This document shows positions 29,397 to 41,427 of a stretch of 64,000 nt of DNA, one piece after another. The number at the start of each line of letters is the position of its first letter. Position 1 is the stretch's first letter. Source of the stretch: Planotetraspora phitsanulokensis. Its GTDB lineage: Bacteria; Actinomycetota; Actinomycetes; Streptosporangiales; Streptosporangiaceae. The translations under genes were made by a program, and so were the position numbers. The notes under the pieces are model-generated. The model did no database searches, was not told the origin of the DNA, and worked only from the letters and a program-made list of their open reading frames with translations. The stretch covers positions 310,001 through 374,000 of the forward strand of contig NZ_BOOP01000001.1 of the NCBI RefSeq assembly GCF_016863295.1. Reading direction: 5' to 3'.

Positions 29397-30694
29397 ACAC
29401 CATCCTCATCAAGGGCGCCGCGATTCTCGGCGGCGACCCGGCCGACATCCTCATACGGGACGGCGTGATCGCGGAGATCGGCGACCTCGCCGGAGCGGCC
29501 GCCGAGCTCACCGTCGACGCCGCCGGCCTGGTCGCATTGCCGGGACTGGTCGACCTGCACACCCACCTGCGCGAGCCGGGCAGAGAGGACGCCGAGACCG
29601 TCGAGACCGGCACCCAGGCGGCAGCCCGGGGCGGCTACACCGCCGTCCACGCCATGGCCAACACCTCACCGGTCGCCGACACGGCCGGCGTGGTCGAACA
29701 GGTCTGGCGGCTCGGCCAGGAGTACGGCCACTGCGACGTCCAGCCGATCGGCGCGGTGACCTCGGGCCTGGAGGGCAGGCAACTCGCCGAGCTGGGGGCG
29801 ATGGCCGACTCGGCCGCCCGCGTCCGCGTCTTCTCCGACGACGGCAAGTGCGTCTCCGACGCCGTGCTGATGCGCCGCGCGCTCGAATACGTGAAGGCGT
29901 TCGACGGGGTCGTGGCCCAGCACGCCCAGGAGCCCCGGCTGACGGAGGGCGCCCAGCTCAACGAGGGCGAGGTCTCCGGCAGGCTGGGCCTGAACGGCTG
30001 GCCGGCGGTCGCCGAGGAGGCGATCATCGCGCGCGACTGCCTCCTGGCCGCGCACGTCGGCTCCCGGCTGCACGTGTGCCACGTCTCGACCGCCGGGTCC
30101 GTGGAGATCCTCCGCTGGGCCAAGTCGAAGGGCTGGGACGTCACCGCCGAGGTCACCCCGCACCACCTCCTGCTCACCGACTCCTGCGCGGAGTCCTCAC
30201 CGGTCGGGCCGTACAACCCGATCTACAAGGTGAACCCGCCGCTGCGGACGGAGGAGGACGTGCGGGCGCTGCGCGAGGCGCTGGCCGACGGCACGATTGA
30301 CTGCGTCGCCACCGACCACGCCCCGCACCCGGTCGAGGACAAGGAGACCGAGTGGAGCGTGGCGGCCATGGGCATGATCGGCCTGGAGACCGCCCTGCAG
30401 GTCGTCCAGGAGGCCATGGTCGACACCGGCCTGCTCGACTGGGCGGGCGTCGCCGACCGCATGTCGGTGCGTCCGGCGCGGATCGGCCGCCTCGCCGGCC
30501 ACGGCCTCCCCGTCCAGGCCGGTGCACCCGCCAACATCACCCTGTACGACCCCTCGCCGCGGGCCCTCGTCGACCCGTCGGCGATGGCCTCCCGCAGCCG
30601 CAACACGCCCTATGAGGGCATGACGCTGCCGGGCCGGGTCGTGGCCACGTTCCTGCGCGGCCGTCCGACCGTTCTCGAAGGGAAGCTCGTATGA
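29393..30694 (+). CDS. pyrC: dihydroorotase
   Basis: 433 residues from GTG 29393. Class I dihydroorotase (zinc amidohydrolase) cyclising carbamoyl-aspartate. [12 protein letters not shown] carries the first His-x-His, VFSDDGKCV and [15 protein letters not shown] and [10 protein letters not shown] the remaining ligands; [10 protein letters not shown] is also typical. It overlaps carA by ATGA (30691-30694). Confidence 0.97.
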   Translation: MNTILIKGAAILGGDPADILIRDGVIAEIGDLAGAAAELTVDAAGLVALPGLVDLHTHLREPGREDAETVETGTQAAARGGYTAVHAMANTSPVADTAGVVEQVWRLGQEYGHCDVQPIGAVTSGLEGRQLAELGAMADSAARVRVFSDDGKCVSDAVLMRRALEYVKAFDGVVAQHAQEPRLTEGAQLNEGEVSGRLGLNGWPAVAEEAIIARDCLLAAHVGSRLHVCHVSTAGSVEILRWAKSKGWDVTAEVTPHHLLLTDSCAESSPVGPYNPIYKVNPPLRTEEDVRALREALADGTIDCVATDHAPHPVEDKETEWSVAAMGMIGLETALQVVQEAMVDTGLLDWAGVADRMSVRPARIGRLAGHGLPVQAGAPANITLYDPSPRALVDPSAMASRSRNTPYEGMTLPGRVVATFLRGRPTVLEGKLV

Positions 30695-31891
30695 CCGCTC
30701 TGCTCGTGCTCGAGGACGGGCGCGTCTTCGAGGGGACGTCCTACGGAGCCGTGGGGGAGACGTTCGGGGAGATGGTCTTCAACACCGGCATGACCGGCTA
30801 CCAGGAGACCCTGACCGACCCGTCGTACCACCGGCAGATCGTCGCGATGACGGCGCCGCACATCGGCAACACCGGCGTCAACGAGGACGACCCCGAGTCC
30901 GGAAGGGTGTGGGTCGCCGGATACGTCGTGCGTGAGCCGTCCCGCATCCCGTCGAACTGGCGGTCCACCCGGACGCTCGACGACTACCTGCGCGACCAGG
31001 GCGTCGTCGGCATCGCCATGCGGGGCACCCGCGCCCTCACCCGCCACCTGCGGGAACGCGGCGCGATGCGCGCGGGCGTCTTCTCAGGTGAGGCGGCCCT
31101 CGCGCCGGTCGCGGAACTGGTCGAGCGGGTACGGCTCTCGCCGAGCATGGAGGGGGCCGACCTGGCCACGCAGGTCAGCACCGAGGAGCCGTACGTCGTC
31201 GAGGCGCGTGGGCCCCGCCGGTTCCGGGTGGCGGCGGTCGACCTCGGCATCAAGGCCATGACGCCCCAGCGGATGGCCGAGCGCGGTTGTGAGGTGCACG
31301 TGCTTCCCGCGAACGCGACGGCGGCCGACATCCTCGCCCTCGAGCCCGACGGCGTCTTCTTCTCCAACGGGCCCGGCGACCCCGCGACGGCCGACCACGC
31401 GGTCGAGGCGCTGCGCGGCGTGCTCGAGGAGGGGGTGCCCTTCTTCGGCATCTGCTTCGGCAACCAGATCCTCGGCCGCGCGCTCGGCCTGGGCACCTAC
31501 AAGCTGCGCTACGGCCACCGCGGGGTCAACCAGCCCGTGCAGGACCGGCGCACCGGCAAGGTCGAGATCTCCGCGCACAACCACGGCTTCGCCGTGCAGG
31601 CCCCGCTGGACGGCCCCTTCGCCACGCCGTACGGCCAGGCCGAGGTGAGCCACGTCAACCTGAACGACGGATGCGTCGAGGGGCTGCGGCTGCTCGACCG
31701 GCCGGCGTTCAGCGTCCAGTACCACCCCGAGGCCGCGGCCGGGCCGCACGACGCGGCGTATCTGTTCGACGAGTTCTGCGAGCTGATGGAGCGCAGGAGG
31801 GAGCGAGCGAGCGGCGCTCAAGGGGTCTTCGACCCTGCGAGTGAGCGACCGGGCGCGAGCGGGGACACAGCAAGCGAGATGGGGGCCCACA

Positions 31892-31899
<8 letters not shown>
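30691..31899 (+). CDS. carA: carbamoyl-phosphate synthase small (glutaminase) subunit
   Basis: 402 residues. It releases ammonia from glutamine for CarB. The N-terminal CPSase small-chain domain is followed by a class I glutamine amidotransferase domain with the nucleophile in [12 protein letters not shown] and the catalytic HPEA near the end ([13 protein letters not shown]). About 30 extra C-terminal residues (from about 370), rich in Arg/Glu/Ser/Gly, are encoded by a GAGCGAGC/GTGAGCGA-like repetitive sequence and look like a late addition. Its end overlaps carB by 8 bases. Confidence 0.96.
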
Positions 31900-35170
<3,271 letters not shown>

Positions 35171-35185
35171 AGGGAGGGACAGCGG

Positions 35186-36043
35186 GTGGCGGCTAGTCCG
35201 GTGCAGGTGACGGGCACGGTGCTGACGACGCGCCGGGTGGACGCCTACCATGCGCTCACCGTCGTCGCTCCGGGCGTCGCCGACCGGACCCGCCCTGGTC
35301 ATTTCGTCGGCGTCGCGGTGGGCGGCCCGAGTACGTCGATGCTGACTCGGCGGGCCTTCGCCATCCACGACGTCAAGCCGGACTACGGTGGCACGGTGGA
35401 GCTGGTGTTCACCGTGCGCGGCCCCGGCACGGCCTGGCTGGCCGACCTGCGCGCGCGGGACACCCTCGACCTGGTCGGGCCGCTCGGCCGGCCGTTCCCG
35501 CTTCCCCGCGACCCCTGCACCTGCGTCCTGGTGGGCGGCGAGTACGGCTCGGCCTCGCTGTTCGCCCTGGGCGACGCGTTGCAGCAGCGCGGCTGCCGGA
35601 TCGACTTCGTACTGGGCGCGCCGAGCGCCGACCGGCTGTTCGGCGCGCTCAGGGCCCGCCGCATGGGGGAGACCACCACACTGACCACCGAGGACGGCTC
35701 GATCGGCATGCGTGGCAAGGTCACCGACGTGCTTCCGGGGGTGATCGCCGACACGAGGGCCGACGTGGTCTACGCCTGCGGCCCGATGGCGATGTTGCAG
35801 GGGGTGACGGCGGTCGCGGTCGAGTTCGACATCCCGGTCCAGGTGGCCGTCGAGGAGGCCATGGCCTGCGGCATCGGCGTGTGCATGACCTGCGTGCTGC
35901 CCGTGATCGGCGACGACGGGGTGACCCGCATGGTCAGGGCCTGCACCGACGGGCCGGTGTTCCGGGGGGAGCGCGTCCGGTTCGAGGACGTCGGCACCAT
36001 CCCCTTCGACGCTCTGGGCGCGCCGGGGGGACGGCATGCCTGA
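35186..36043 (+). CDS. dihydroorotate dehydrogenase electron-transfer subunit (PyrK type)
   Basis: 285 residues from GTG 35186. A ferredoxin-reductase-like flavoprotein that passes electrons from the class 1B catalytic subunit to NAD+. FAD- and NAD-binding halves (RRAFAIHD; VLVGGEYGSASLFAL) are followed by the [2Fe-2S] motif EEAMACGIGVCMTCVLP…C. Commonly called PyrK or PyrDII. Its partner pyrD follows immediately, so this organism uses the NAD-linked class 1B enzyme instead of the quinone-linked class 2 enzyme. Confidence 0.92.
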   Translation: MAASPVQVTGTVLTTRRVDAYHALTVVAPGVADRTRPGHFVGVAVGGPSTSMLTRRAFAIHDVKPDYGGTVELVFTVRGPGTAWLADLRARDTLDLVGPLGRPFPLPRDPCTCVLVGGEYGSASLFALGDALQQRGCRIDFVLGAPSADRLFGALRARRMGETTTLTTEDGSIGMRGKVTDVLPGVIADTRADVVYACGPMAMLQGVTAVAVEFDIPVQVAVEEAMACGIGVCMTCVLPVIGDDGVTRMVRACTDGPVFRGERVRFEDVGTIPFDALGAPGGRHA

Positions 36044-36064
36044 GCACGGGTGGGGTGAGCGGCG

Positions 36065-37039
36065 ATAGGGGCCGATCTCCGTAGCTACATCGCCCACGTC
36101 GAACTGCCCAACCCCGTGCTGACCGCCTCCGGATGCGGAGGAACGGGCCGAGAGCTGGCGCAGTTCTTCGACGTCACGCGGCTCGGCGCGTTCGTCACCC
36201 GCTCGATCACGATGGCGCCGCGGGCCGGTCGCCCCACGCCGCGCATGGCGGAGACGCCGTCGGGCCTGCTGAACGCCGTGGGCCTCCAGGGGCCCGGCGT
36301 CGAGGCCTTCCTGACGCAGGAGCTGCCGTGGCTCGCCGAGCGGGGCGCGCGCACCGTCGTGTCCATCGGCGGCGGCACCGTTGCCGAGTACACGGCTCTG
36401 GCGCGCCGGCTCGCCGACGCGCCGGGCGTCACGGCCGTCGAGGTCAACCTGTCGTGCCCGAACGTCGAGGACCGCGGCAGGGTGTTCGCCCGCGACGGGT
36501 CGTCGGCTGCCGAGGTGGTGGCCTCGGTCCGGGCGGCGACGCGGTATGACGTCCCGGTGATCGCCAAGCTCGCGCCCGACGTGGCCGACATCGTGGCCGT
36601 CGCGCGCTCGTGCGTCGACGGGGGCGCGGACGCCCTCGCCATGATCAACACACCGGTCGGCATGAGCGTCGACGTGGACACCATGCGGCCCTCGCTCGCC
36701 GCGGGCACCGGAGGCCTGTCGGGCCCCGCGATCCGGCCCCTCGCCGTCCGCTGCGTCTGGCAGGTCCACGCGGCGCTGCCCGGGGTGCCCATCATCGGCA
36801 TGGGCGGCGTGACGAGCGGCAGGGACGCGCTGGAGTTCGTCCTGGCGGGGGCTTGCGCGGTCGCTGTGGGCTCCGCCCTGTTCCACGACCCGTACGCCTG
36901 CCCCCGCATCCAGAGAGAGCTTGAGGAGCTTCTCACGGAGCGCGGCTTCGACCGCCTCGCGGACGCCGTCGGACTTGCCCACCATCCCCCGGGGTCAGGT
37001 CCCCGGGGCAGAACCGATCTGGAAGAGAGTTCCCTGTGA
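36065..37039 (+). CDS. pyrD: dihydroorotate dehydrogenase, class 1B catalytic subunit (start codon uncertain)
   Basis: About 324 residues if counted from ATA 36065. It oxidises dihydroorotate to orotate with FMN. Motifs: NPVLTASGCGGTG at the N-terminus, AVGLQGPGVE, VEVNLSCPNVEDRG (catalytic Cys in SCPN), VIAKLAPDV and IGMGGVTSGRDA. The conserved start region (ELPNPVLTASG) continues upstream of the first standard start, GTG 36116, but in that frame only ATA 36065 lies between the TGA at 36056 and GTG 36116, apart from CTG 36104. Either a rare start codon or a one-base sequence change is implied. It overlaps pyrF. Confidence 0.88.
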   Translation: MGADLRSYIAHVELPNPVLTASGCGGTGRELAQFFDVTRLGAFVTRSITMAPRAGRPTPRMAETPSGLLNAVGLQGPGVEAFLTQELPWLAERGARTVVSIGGGTVAEYTALARRLADAPGVTAVEVNLSCPNVEDRGRVFARDGSSAAEVVASVRAATRYDVPVIAKLAPDVADIVAVARSCVDGGADALAMINTPVGMSVDVDTMRPSLAAGTGGLSGPAIRPLAVRCVWQVHAALPGVPIIGMGGVTSGRDALEFVLAGACAVAVGSALFHDPYACPRIQRELEELLTERGFDRLADAVGLAHHPPGSGPRGRTDLEESSL

Positions 37040-37734
37040 CGACGTCCGCTCCCATAGCCGTCGCGCTGGACGCGCCCGACCTGGAGACCGCCGCCCGCTG
37101 GGCGGGCCTGGTGACGCCACACGTGTCGACCGTGAAGGTGGGGCTCGAGCTCTACCTGCGCTACGGCCCCGACGTGATCGCCTCGGTGCGCGGGGCGAGC
37201 GGCGTCCAGGTCTTCCTCGATCTCAAGCTCCACGACATCCCGAACACCGTGGCGGGCGCCGCGCGCGCGGTCGGCAGGCTGAAGCCGGCCATCCTCACCG
37301 TCCACGCGTCCGGCGGCGCCGCGATGATCAAAGCCGCCGTCGAGGCGGCGCCGAACACCCAGATCGCGGCCGTGACACTTCTCACGTCGCTCTCCGAGGC
37401 CGATCTCGCCCGGATCGGCATCGAGGGCGCCCCGGTCGACGCGACGCGCCGGTTGGCGGCGATCGCGGTCGGCGCGGGCGCCCAGGCCCTCGTCTGCTCG
37501 CCGCGCGAGGTCGCCGCGGTGCGCGCGGAGGTGGGGCCGGGCATCACGCTCATCACCCCGGGTGTGCGGCCCGCCGGTGCCGACACTCAGGATCAGGCAA
37601 GAGTAGCGACTCCTGAGGAGGCCCTGAGCCGGGGGGCCGATCTTCTGGTCATCGGCCGGCCGATCACGGGTTCCGCGGACCCCGGAGCGGCCGCCGCGGG
37701 CATCGCCGCGGCGTTGCGGCGCGTCAGTCACTGA
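37036..37734 (+). CDS. pyrF: orotidine 5'-phosphate decarboxylase
   Basis: 232 residues from GTG 37036, overlapping the pyrD stop. It makes UMP. The catalytic DLKLHDIPNT motif is the type 1 signature; VKVGLELY, TVHASGG, LITPGVRP and VIGRPITGS complete the phosphate-binding barrel. It ends the pyr operon; pyrE is not in the window. Confidence 0.96.
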   Translation: MTTSAPIAVALDAPDLETAARWAGLVTPHVSTVKVGLELYLRYGPDVIASVRGASGVQVFLDLKLHDIPNTVAGAARAVGRLKPAILTVHASGGAAMIKAAVEAAPNTQIAAVTLLTSLSEADLARIGIEGAPVDATRRLAAIAVGAGAQALVCSPREVAAVRAEVGPGITLITPGVRPAGADTQDQARVATPEEALSRGADLLVIGRPITGSADPGAAAAGIAAALRRVSH

Positions 37735-38218
37735 CTCTCCGAGAACGCTGCGGCGGGTCCGCCGCTGAGGCTTCTGAGGCTCCTGTGGGCGTCGGGGCGC
37801 GCGGGTCGGTGAGTCTCCTCACGCCTCGCGAGACGTCGGCCATGGGCTCCGCGGCGCGTTTCCCGGCACCCCGTGCAGGGGACCCGACGGAGTCGACCGT
37901 CGCCCGATTTGTGTGATTTGAGGCACCGCAGCCGCGTCGCGGGAAGGCCCTCAGACGTAGGCCAGGCGGGCTTTCGCGGCGGTCTCGAGAGGGTCCGGAG
38001 AGGGCTGTTTCCGGGGCCGATCGCGGCTTCCGGAGGTCGCTCGGTTACAGGGCTGATGAGGCGGTTTTCATAGACAAAGCGTGATAATTACATTACCAAA
38101 AGTAGTAGAATCAAGTTTGTGGGCACGGAAACAGCCCTTGACGTTGCCGGATGGGGCATAGACCAGCTAGTTTCCCCTCCCGTCCGAGTACATCGACAGA
38201 AATTCGAGGTGACCCGGC
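37735..38218. other. 484-bp intergenic region upstream of mihF with an AT-rich patch
   Basis: No gene is apparent. The last third holds an AT-rich stretch (about 38065-38115), striking in this genome, with TAGAAT (38107-38112) as a possible -10, and a second possible promoter TTGACG (38138-38143) with TAGACC (38159-38164; short 15-bp spacer). GAGGTGA precedes the mihF start. The AT-rich DNA may be a binding site for nucleoid proteins. Confidence 0.5.
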
Positions 38219-38542
38219 GTGGCTCTTCCTCCCCTGACCCCCGAGCAGCGCGCCGCAGCTCTTGAGAAGGCTGCCAAGGCACGCAAGGAGCGTGCCGAGG
38301 TCAAGAACCGGCTCAAGCACGGCGGGGTTTCTCTGGCTGAGGTGCTGAAGGATGGGCAGACCGACGACGTCATCGGCAAGATGAAGGTCTCGGCTCTGCT
38401 GGAGTCGCTCCCTGGCGTCGGCAAGGTCCGCGCCAAGCAGCTCATGGAGCGCCTTGGTATCGCCGAATCCCGCCGTGTGCGGGGTCTCGGCGCCAACCAG
38501 CGCGCTTCCCTGGAGCGTGAGTTCGGCGGCGCCGAGAGCTGA
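38219..38542 (+). CDS. mihF: integration host factor, actinobacterial type (mIHF)
   Basis: 107 residues from GTG 38219 with GAGGTGA upstream. It is a small basic nucleoid protein unrelated to enterobacterial IHF. A long N-terminal helix (TPEQRAAALEKAAKARKERAEVKNRLK) leads to a helix-two-turns-helix DNA-binding domain with LESLPGVGKVRAKQLMERLGI and RRVRGLG. It is essential or important for nucleoid structure in mycobacteria and Streptomyces. The order pyrF-mihF-gmk-rpoZ-coaBC-metK-priA is classical for actinobacteria. Confidence 0.95.
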   Translation: MALPPLTPEQRAAALEKAAKARKERAEVKNRLKHGGVSLAEVLKDGQTDDVIGKMKVSALLESLPGVGKVRAKQLMERLGIAESRRVRGLGANQRASLEREFGGAES

Positions 38543-38665
38543 TCTCGGTTTTCGCACGAACGCGTATCACGGGGGTACGGAGTGACCGGCAGGTCTTGGT
38601 CCGCTGAGAATCGGGCCCACGAGGCAACCGCTTCCAGCGGATCCGAGACGAGTGGCGGTGACTCC

Positions 38666-39229
38666 ATGCCCCAGAACCGACGCCTGACGGTCCTGTCCGG
38701 TCCGTCGGGCGTCGGAAAGTCCACGGTCGTCGCCGAGCTCCGGCGGTCGCACCCCGAGGTGTGGCTGTCGGTCTCGGTGACCACCCGTAAGCCCCGTCCC
38801 GGCGAGAAGCACGGAGTCGAGTACTACTTCGCCGACGACGAGGAGTTCGACCGGCTCATCGAGTCCGGGGAGCTCCTGGAGTGGGCCGAGTTCGCCGGCA
38901 ACAGGTACGGGACGCCGCGCACCCCCGTCATGGAGAGGCTCGCGGCCGGAGTGCCGACGCTGCTCGAGATCGATCTCCAGGGCGCGCGCCAGGTCCGGTG
39001 CAGCATGCCGGAGGCCCAGCTCGTCTTCCTGGCCCCGCCCACGTGGGAGGAGCTGGAGCGGCGCCTGCGCGGTCGCGGCACCGAGCCGCCCGACGTGGTG
39101 GCCCGCCGGCTGGAGGCCGGTCTGGTCGAGATGGCGGCCGAGAAGGAATTCGACGTCACACTCGTCAACACATCCGTCAAGGATGTGTGCCACCGGCTGA
39201 TAGCCTTGATGAGAAGTTCATCTAGCTAG
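38666..39229 (+). CDS. gmk: guanylate kinase
   Basis: 187 residues from ATG 38666. It phosphorylates GMP to GDP. The P-loop [11 protein letters not shown] is near the N-terminus; [11 protein letters not shown] and the Y-YYF, GTP-binding [10 protein letters not shown] motifs follow. The frame stays open to GTG 38582, but the extra 28 residues are low in complexity and use many more A/T-ending codons than the rest, so I reject that start. rpoZ follows 11 bases later. Confidence 0.94.
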   Translation: MPQNRRLTVLSGPSGVGKSTVVAELRRSHPEVWLSVSVTTRKPRPGEKHGVEYYFADDEEFDRLIESGELLEWAEFAGNRYGTPRTPVMERLAAGVPTLLEIDLQGARQVRCSMPEAQLVFLAPPTWEELERRLRGRGTEPPDVVARRLEAGLVEMAAEKEFDVTLVNTSVKDVCHRLIALMRSSSS

Positions 39230-39240
39230 AGGAATCAAAC

Positions 39241-39504
39241 GTGGCAAGCAGCGCCGCATATGCCGAAGGCATCACCAACCCGTCGATCGACTCGCTGCTC
39301 GACATCGTCGACAGCAAGTACAGCCTGGTGATCATGGGCGCGAAGCGGGCGCGCCAGATCAACGCGTACTACTCGCAGCTCGGTGAGGGCCTGCTCGAGT
39401 ATGTCGGGCCCCTCGTGGAGACCCACGCGCAGGAGAAGCCGCTTTCCATCGCGCTCCGCGAGGTCAGCGACGGTCTGCTCACCTCTGAGCCCATCGAGGG
39501 CTGA
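39241..39504 (+). CDS. rpoZ: RNA polymerase omega subunit
   Basis: 87 residues from GTG 39241 with AGAGGAATC upstream. A small subunit that stabilises beta-prime. The conserved core is [21 protein letters not shown], then [15 protein letters not shown], followed by the C-terminal tail typical of actinobacterial omega. Its position between gmk and coaBC is conserved widely in bacteria. Confidence 0.96.
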   Translation: MASSAAYAEGITNPSIDSLLDIVDSKYSLVIMGAKRARQINAYYSQLGEGLLEYVGPLVETHAQEKPLSIALREVSDGLLTSEPIEG

Positions 39505-39577
39505 GTCCGCTCACGGCGCTCGTTCCGCTCGCGCGGCCCCGGGCGCCCCTGAGCAGGCGTGGTCCTGAGAGATCCGC

Positions 39578-40771
39578 ATGAGCTCGATCGTTCTGGGCGT
39601 CAGCGCCGGCATCGCGGTCTACAAGTCCTGCGAGCTGCTGCGCCTGTTCACGGAGTCCGGCCATGACGTGCGCGTCGTGCCCACCCGTGACGCCCTGAGG
39701 TTCGTCGGCGAGCCCACCTGGGCCGCACTGTCCGGCAACCCGGTGACGACCGAGGTGTGGGAGTCGGTCCACGAGGTGCCGCACGTCCGCATCGGGCAGA
39801 GCGCCGACCTCGTGGTGGTCGCCCCCGCCACGGCGGACGTCCTGGCGAGGGCCGCCAACGGCCTGGCGAACGATCTGCTGACCAACACGCTTCTGACCGC
39901 GCGCTGCCCGGTGGTCTTCGCTCCCGCGATGCACACCGAGATGTGGGAGCACCCCGCCACCCGGGCCAACGTCGCCACCCTGCGTGAGCGCGGCGCGATC
40001 GTGATCGAGCCCGCCGTCGGCAGGCTCACCGGTGCCGACACCGGCCCCGGCCGCCTGCCCGACCCGGCGGAGATCTTCGAGGTCTGCCGTCGGGTGTTGT
40101 CCGGCCGCGGCCTCGACCTGGCCGGCCGGCACGTCGTCGTCTCCGCCGGAGGCACTCGCGAGGCCATCGACCCGGTCCGGTTCATCGGCAACCGCTCGTC
40201 CGGGCTCCAGGGCTACGCCCTCGCCCGTACGGCCGTCGCGCGCGGAGCCGAGGTCACGCTCGTGTCGGCCAACGTCGGGCTGCCGGACCCGGCGGGAGCC
40301 AAGGTGGTTCGGGTCGACTCCGCCCGTCGGCTCCGTGAGGCCGTCCTGTCGGCCGCGGGCCACGCGGACGCCGTCGTCATGGCCGCCGCGGTGGCCGACT
40401 TCCGGCCCGTACGGCAGAGCGACACCAAGATCAAGAAATCCTCGGGGGAACCCGAGCCCGTCCACCTGACGAAGAACCCGGACGTGCTGGCGGAACTCGG
40501 CGAGATCCGCAGGGCGGCCGCCTTCCCCCGGGTGCTCGTGGGGTTCGCCGCGGAGACGGACGACGTCCTCGCCAACGGGCGGGCCAAGCTGGAGCGCAAG
40601 GGCTGCGATTTGCTCGTGGTCAACCAGGTGGGGGAGAACCTTGCGTTCGGCACGCCCGACAACGCCGCCGTCGTCCTGTCCGCGGACGGCGGGTCCGTGG
40701 AGATTCCCAGGGGTCCCAAAGAGGATCTCGCGGACGTAGTCTGGGATCTGGTGGTGGCGCGCCTCTCCTGA
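39578..40771 (+). CDS. coaBC: bifunctional phosphopantothenoylcysteine decarboxylase/phosphopantothenate-cysteine ligase
   Basis: 397 residues. It carries out two successive coenzyme A steps. The N-terminal CoaC flavodoxin-like domain (about 1-175) has GVSAGIAVYKSCELLR, VAPATADVLA and the substrate-recognition PAMHTEMWEHPA. The C-terminal CoaB domain (about 185-397) has SAGGTREAIDPVRFIGNRSSG, AAVADFRP, KIKKSSGEP and VGFAAET. Both sets of motifs are intact. A short gap separates it from rpoZ. Confidence 0.96.
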   Translation: MSSIVLGVSAGIAVYKSCELLRLFTESGHDVRVVPTRDALRFVGEPTWAALSGNPVTTEVWESVHEVPHVRIGQSADLVVVAPATADVLARAANGLANDLLTNTLLTARCPVVFAPAMHTEMWEHPATRANVATLRERGAIVIEPAVGRLTGADTGPGRLPDPAEIFEVCRRVLSGRGLDLAGRHVVVSAGGTREAIDPVRFIGNRSSGLQGYALARTAVARGAEVTLVSANVGLPDPAGAKVVRVDSARRLREAVLSAAGHADAVVMAAAVADFRPVRQSDTKIKKSSGEPEPVHLTKNPDVLAELGEIRRAAAFPRVLVGFAAETDDVLANGRAKLERKGCDLLVVNQVGENLAFGTPDNAAVVLSADGGSVEIPRGPKEDLADVVWDLVVARLS

Positions 40772-40784
40772 CAGACCCCTGGCA

Positions 40785-40812
40785 GGATCCGGCCCCTTCG
40801 GCGGCCGGTTCC
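40785..40812 (+). terminator. candidate terminator after coaBC
   Basis: A 10-bp stem with one mismatch (40785-40794 with 40803-40812) around an 8-base loop, 14 bases after the coaBC stop. No T-run follows. Confidence 0.5.
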
Positions 40813-40881
40813 ATCCGCCGTCACGGGAGTCGTCCCGGCCTGCCGCGACCGGCCGTTACATGGTGGTGGCGCGAGGGAGCG

Positions 40882-41256
40882 ATGGCCATGCCGGTGTCCG
40901 CCTCGATCAGGGAGCGCTGTCGGACCTACCTGCGCCCCGGCGACGAGATCCGCTATGTGTTCCCCGTCCTGTCACTCCCGCCGCCGCTCACGGCCTCGTT
41001 CCTGGTCGTCGTGACCGACCAGTCGGTGACGCTGCTCTCCACCACGATGTTCGGCCGCGACGAGCCGGCGGGCGTGTGGGCGACCTACCCGCGCCGCACC
41101 CGGCTGGGACCGGTCGTCTCGCGCGGCGTGCCCACGATCGAGTTCGGGGGAATGACGTTCGAGGTCGACGACGAGTACGCCGCGGTCGTCGCGGCGGCCG
41201 ACGCCGAGGCCTTCACCCCCGGTGACCTGCCCAGGGATCCGCTGCCCGAGCTGTGA
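40882..41256 (+). CDS. conserved hypothetical protein between coaBC and metK
   Basis: 124 residues from ATG 40882 with GAGGGAG upstream. I do not recognise a named family. The sequence alternates short hydrophobic strands (TASFLVVVTDQSVTLLST, PTIEFGGMTFEVD) in a pattern like small PH-like or other beta-barrel domains, after an N-terminal helix (IRERCRTYLRPGDEIRYVFP). No signal peptide or membrane helix is clear. Codon use is normal for the genome, and the gene looks real. Its place in the coaBC-metK interval gives no obvious function. Confidence 0.75.
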   Translation: MAMPVSASIRERCRTYLRPGDEIRYVFPVLSLPPPLTASFLVVVTDQSVTLLSTTMFGRDEPAGVWATYPRRTRLGPVVSRGVPTIEFGGMTFEVDDEYAAVVAAADAEAFTPGDLPRDPLPEL

Positions 41257-41336
41257 GGCCGTGGCCGGCACTCGGTGGGGCCCGCGCCGCGGCGCCCGGA
41301 ATCTGGACGGTTTCGCGGCGCCGTGCCCCGTAAGGC

Positions 41337-41420
41337 TAGACTCGCCTCTGCATTGGAGCGGCTGCGGTGGTGCGTCTATCGCGGCCGATTCCGAACGTCA
41401 GCAGCCGCTGCATGAGGAGC
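41337..41420 (+). promoter_or_regulatory. metK leader: -10 element and stem next to the ribosome-binding site
   Basis: TAGACT (41337-41342) is a good -10. The leader contains an 8-bp stem (41358-41365 with 41401-41408) extended by a second TGCA/TGCA stem (41349-41352 with 41409-41412) across a 5-base bulge; the right arm ends one base before the GAGGAGC ribosome-binding site. None of the known SAM riboswitch signatures is seen. Regulation by this fold is only a suggestion. Confidence 0.35.
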
Positions 41421-41427
41421 CACTGAG

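Noticed and set aside
38582-38665. Upstream GTG start for gmk
   Set aside because: The 28 added residues are low-complexity and have many A/T-ending codons, unlike the rest of the gene.
41257-41427. SAM riboswitch upstream of metK
   Set aside because: No signature of a known SAM riboswitch class; only a simple stem was found.
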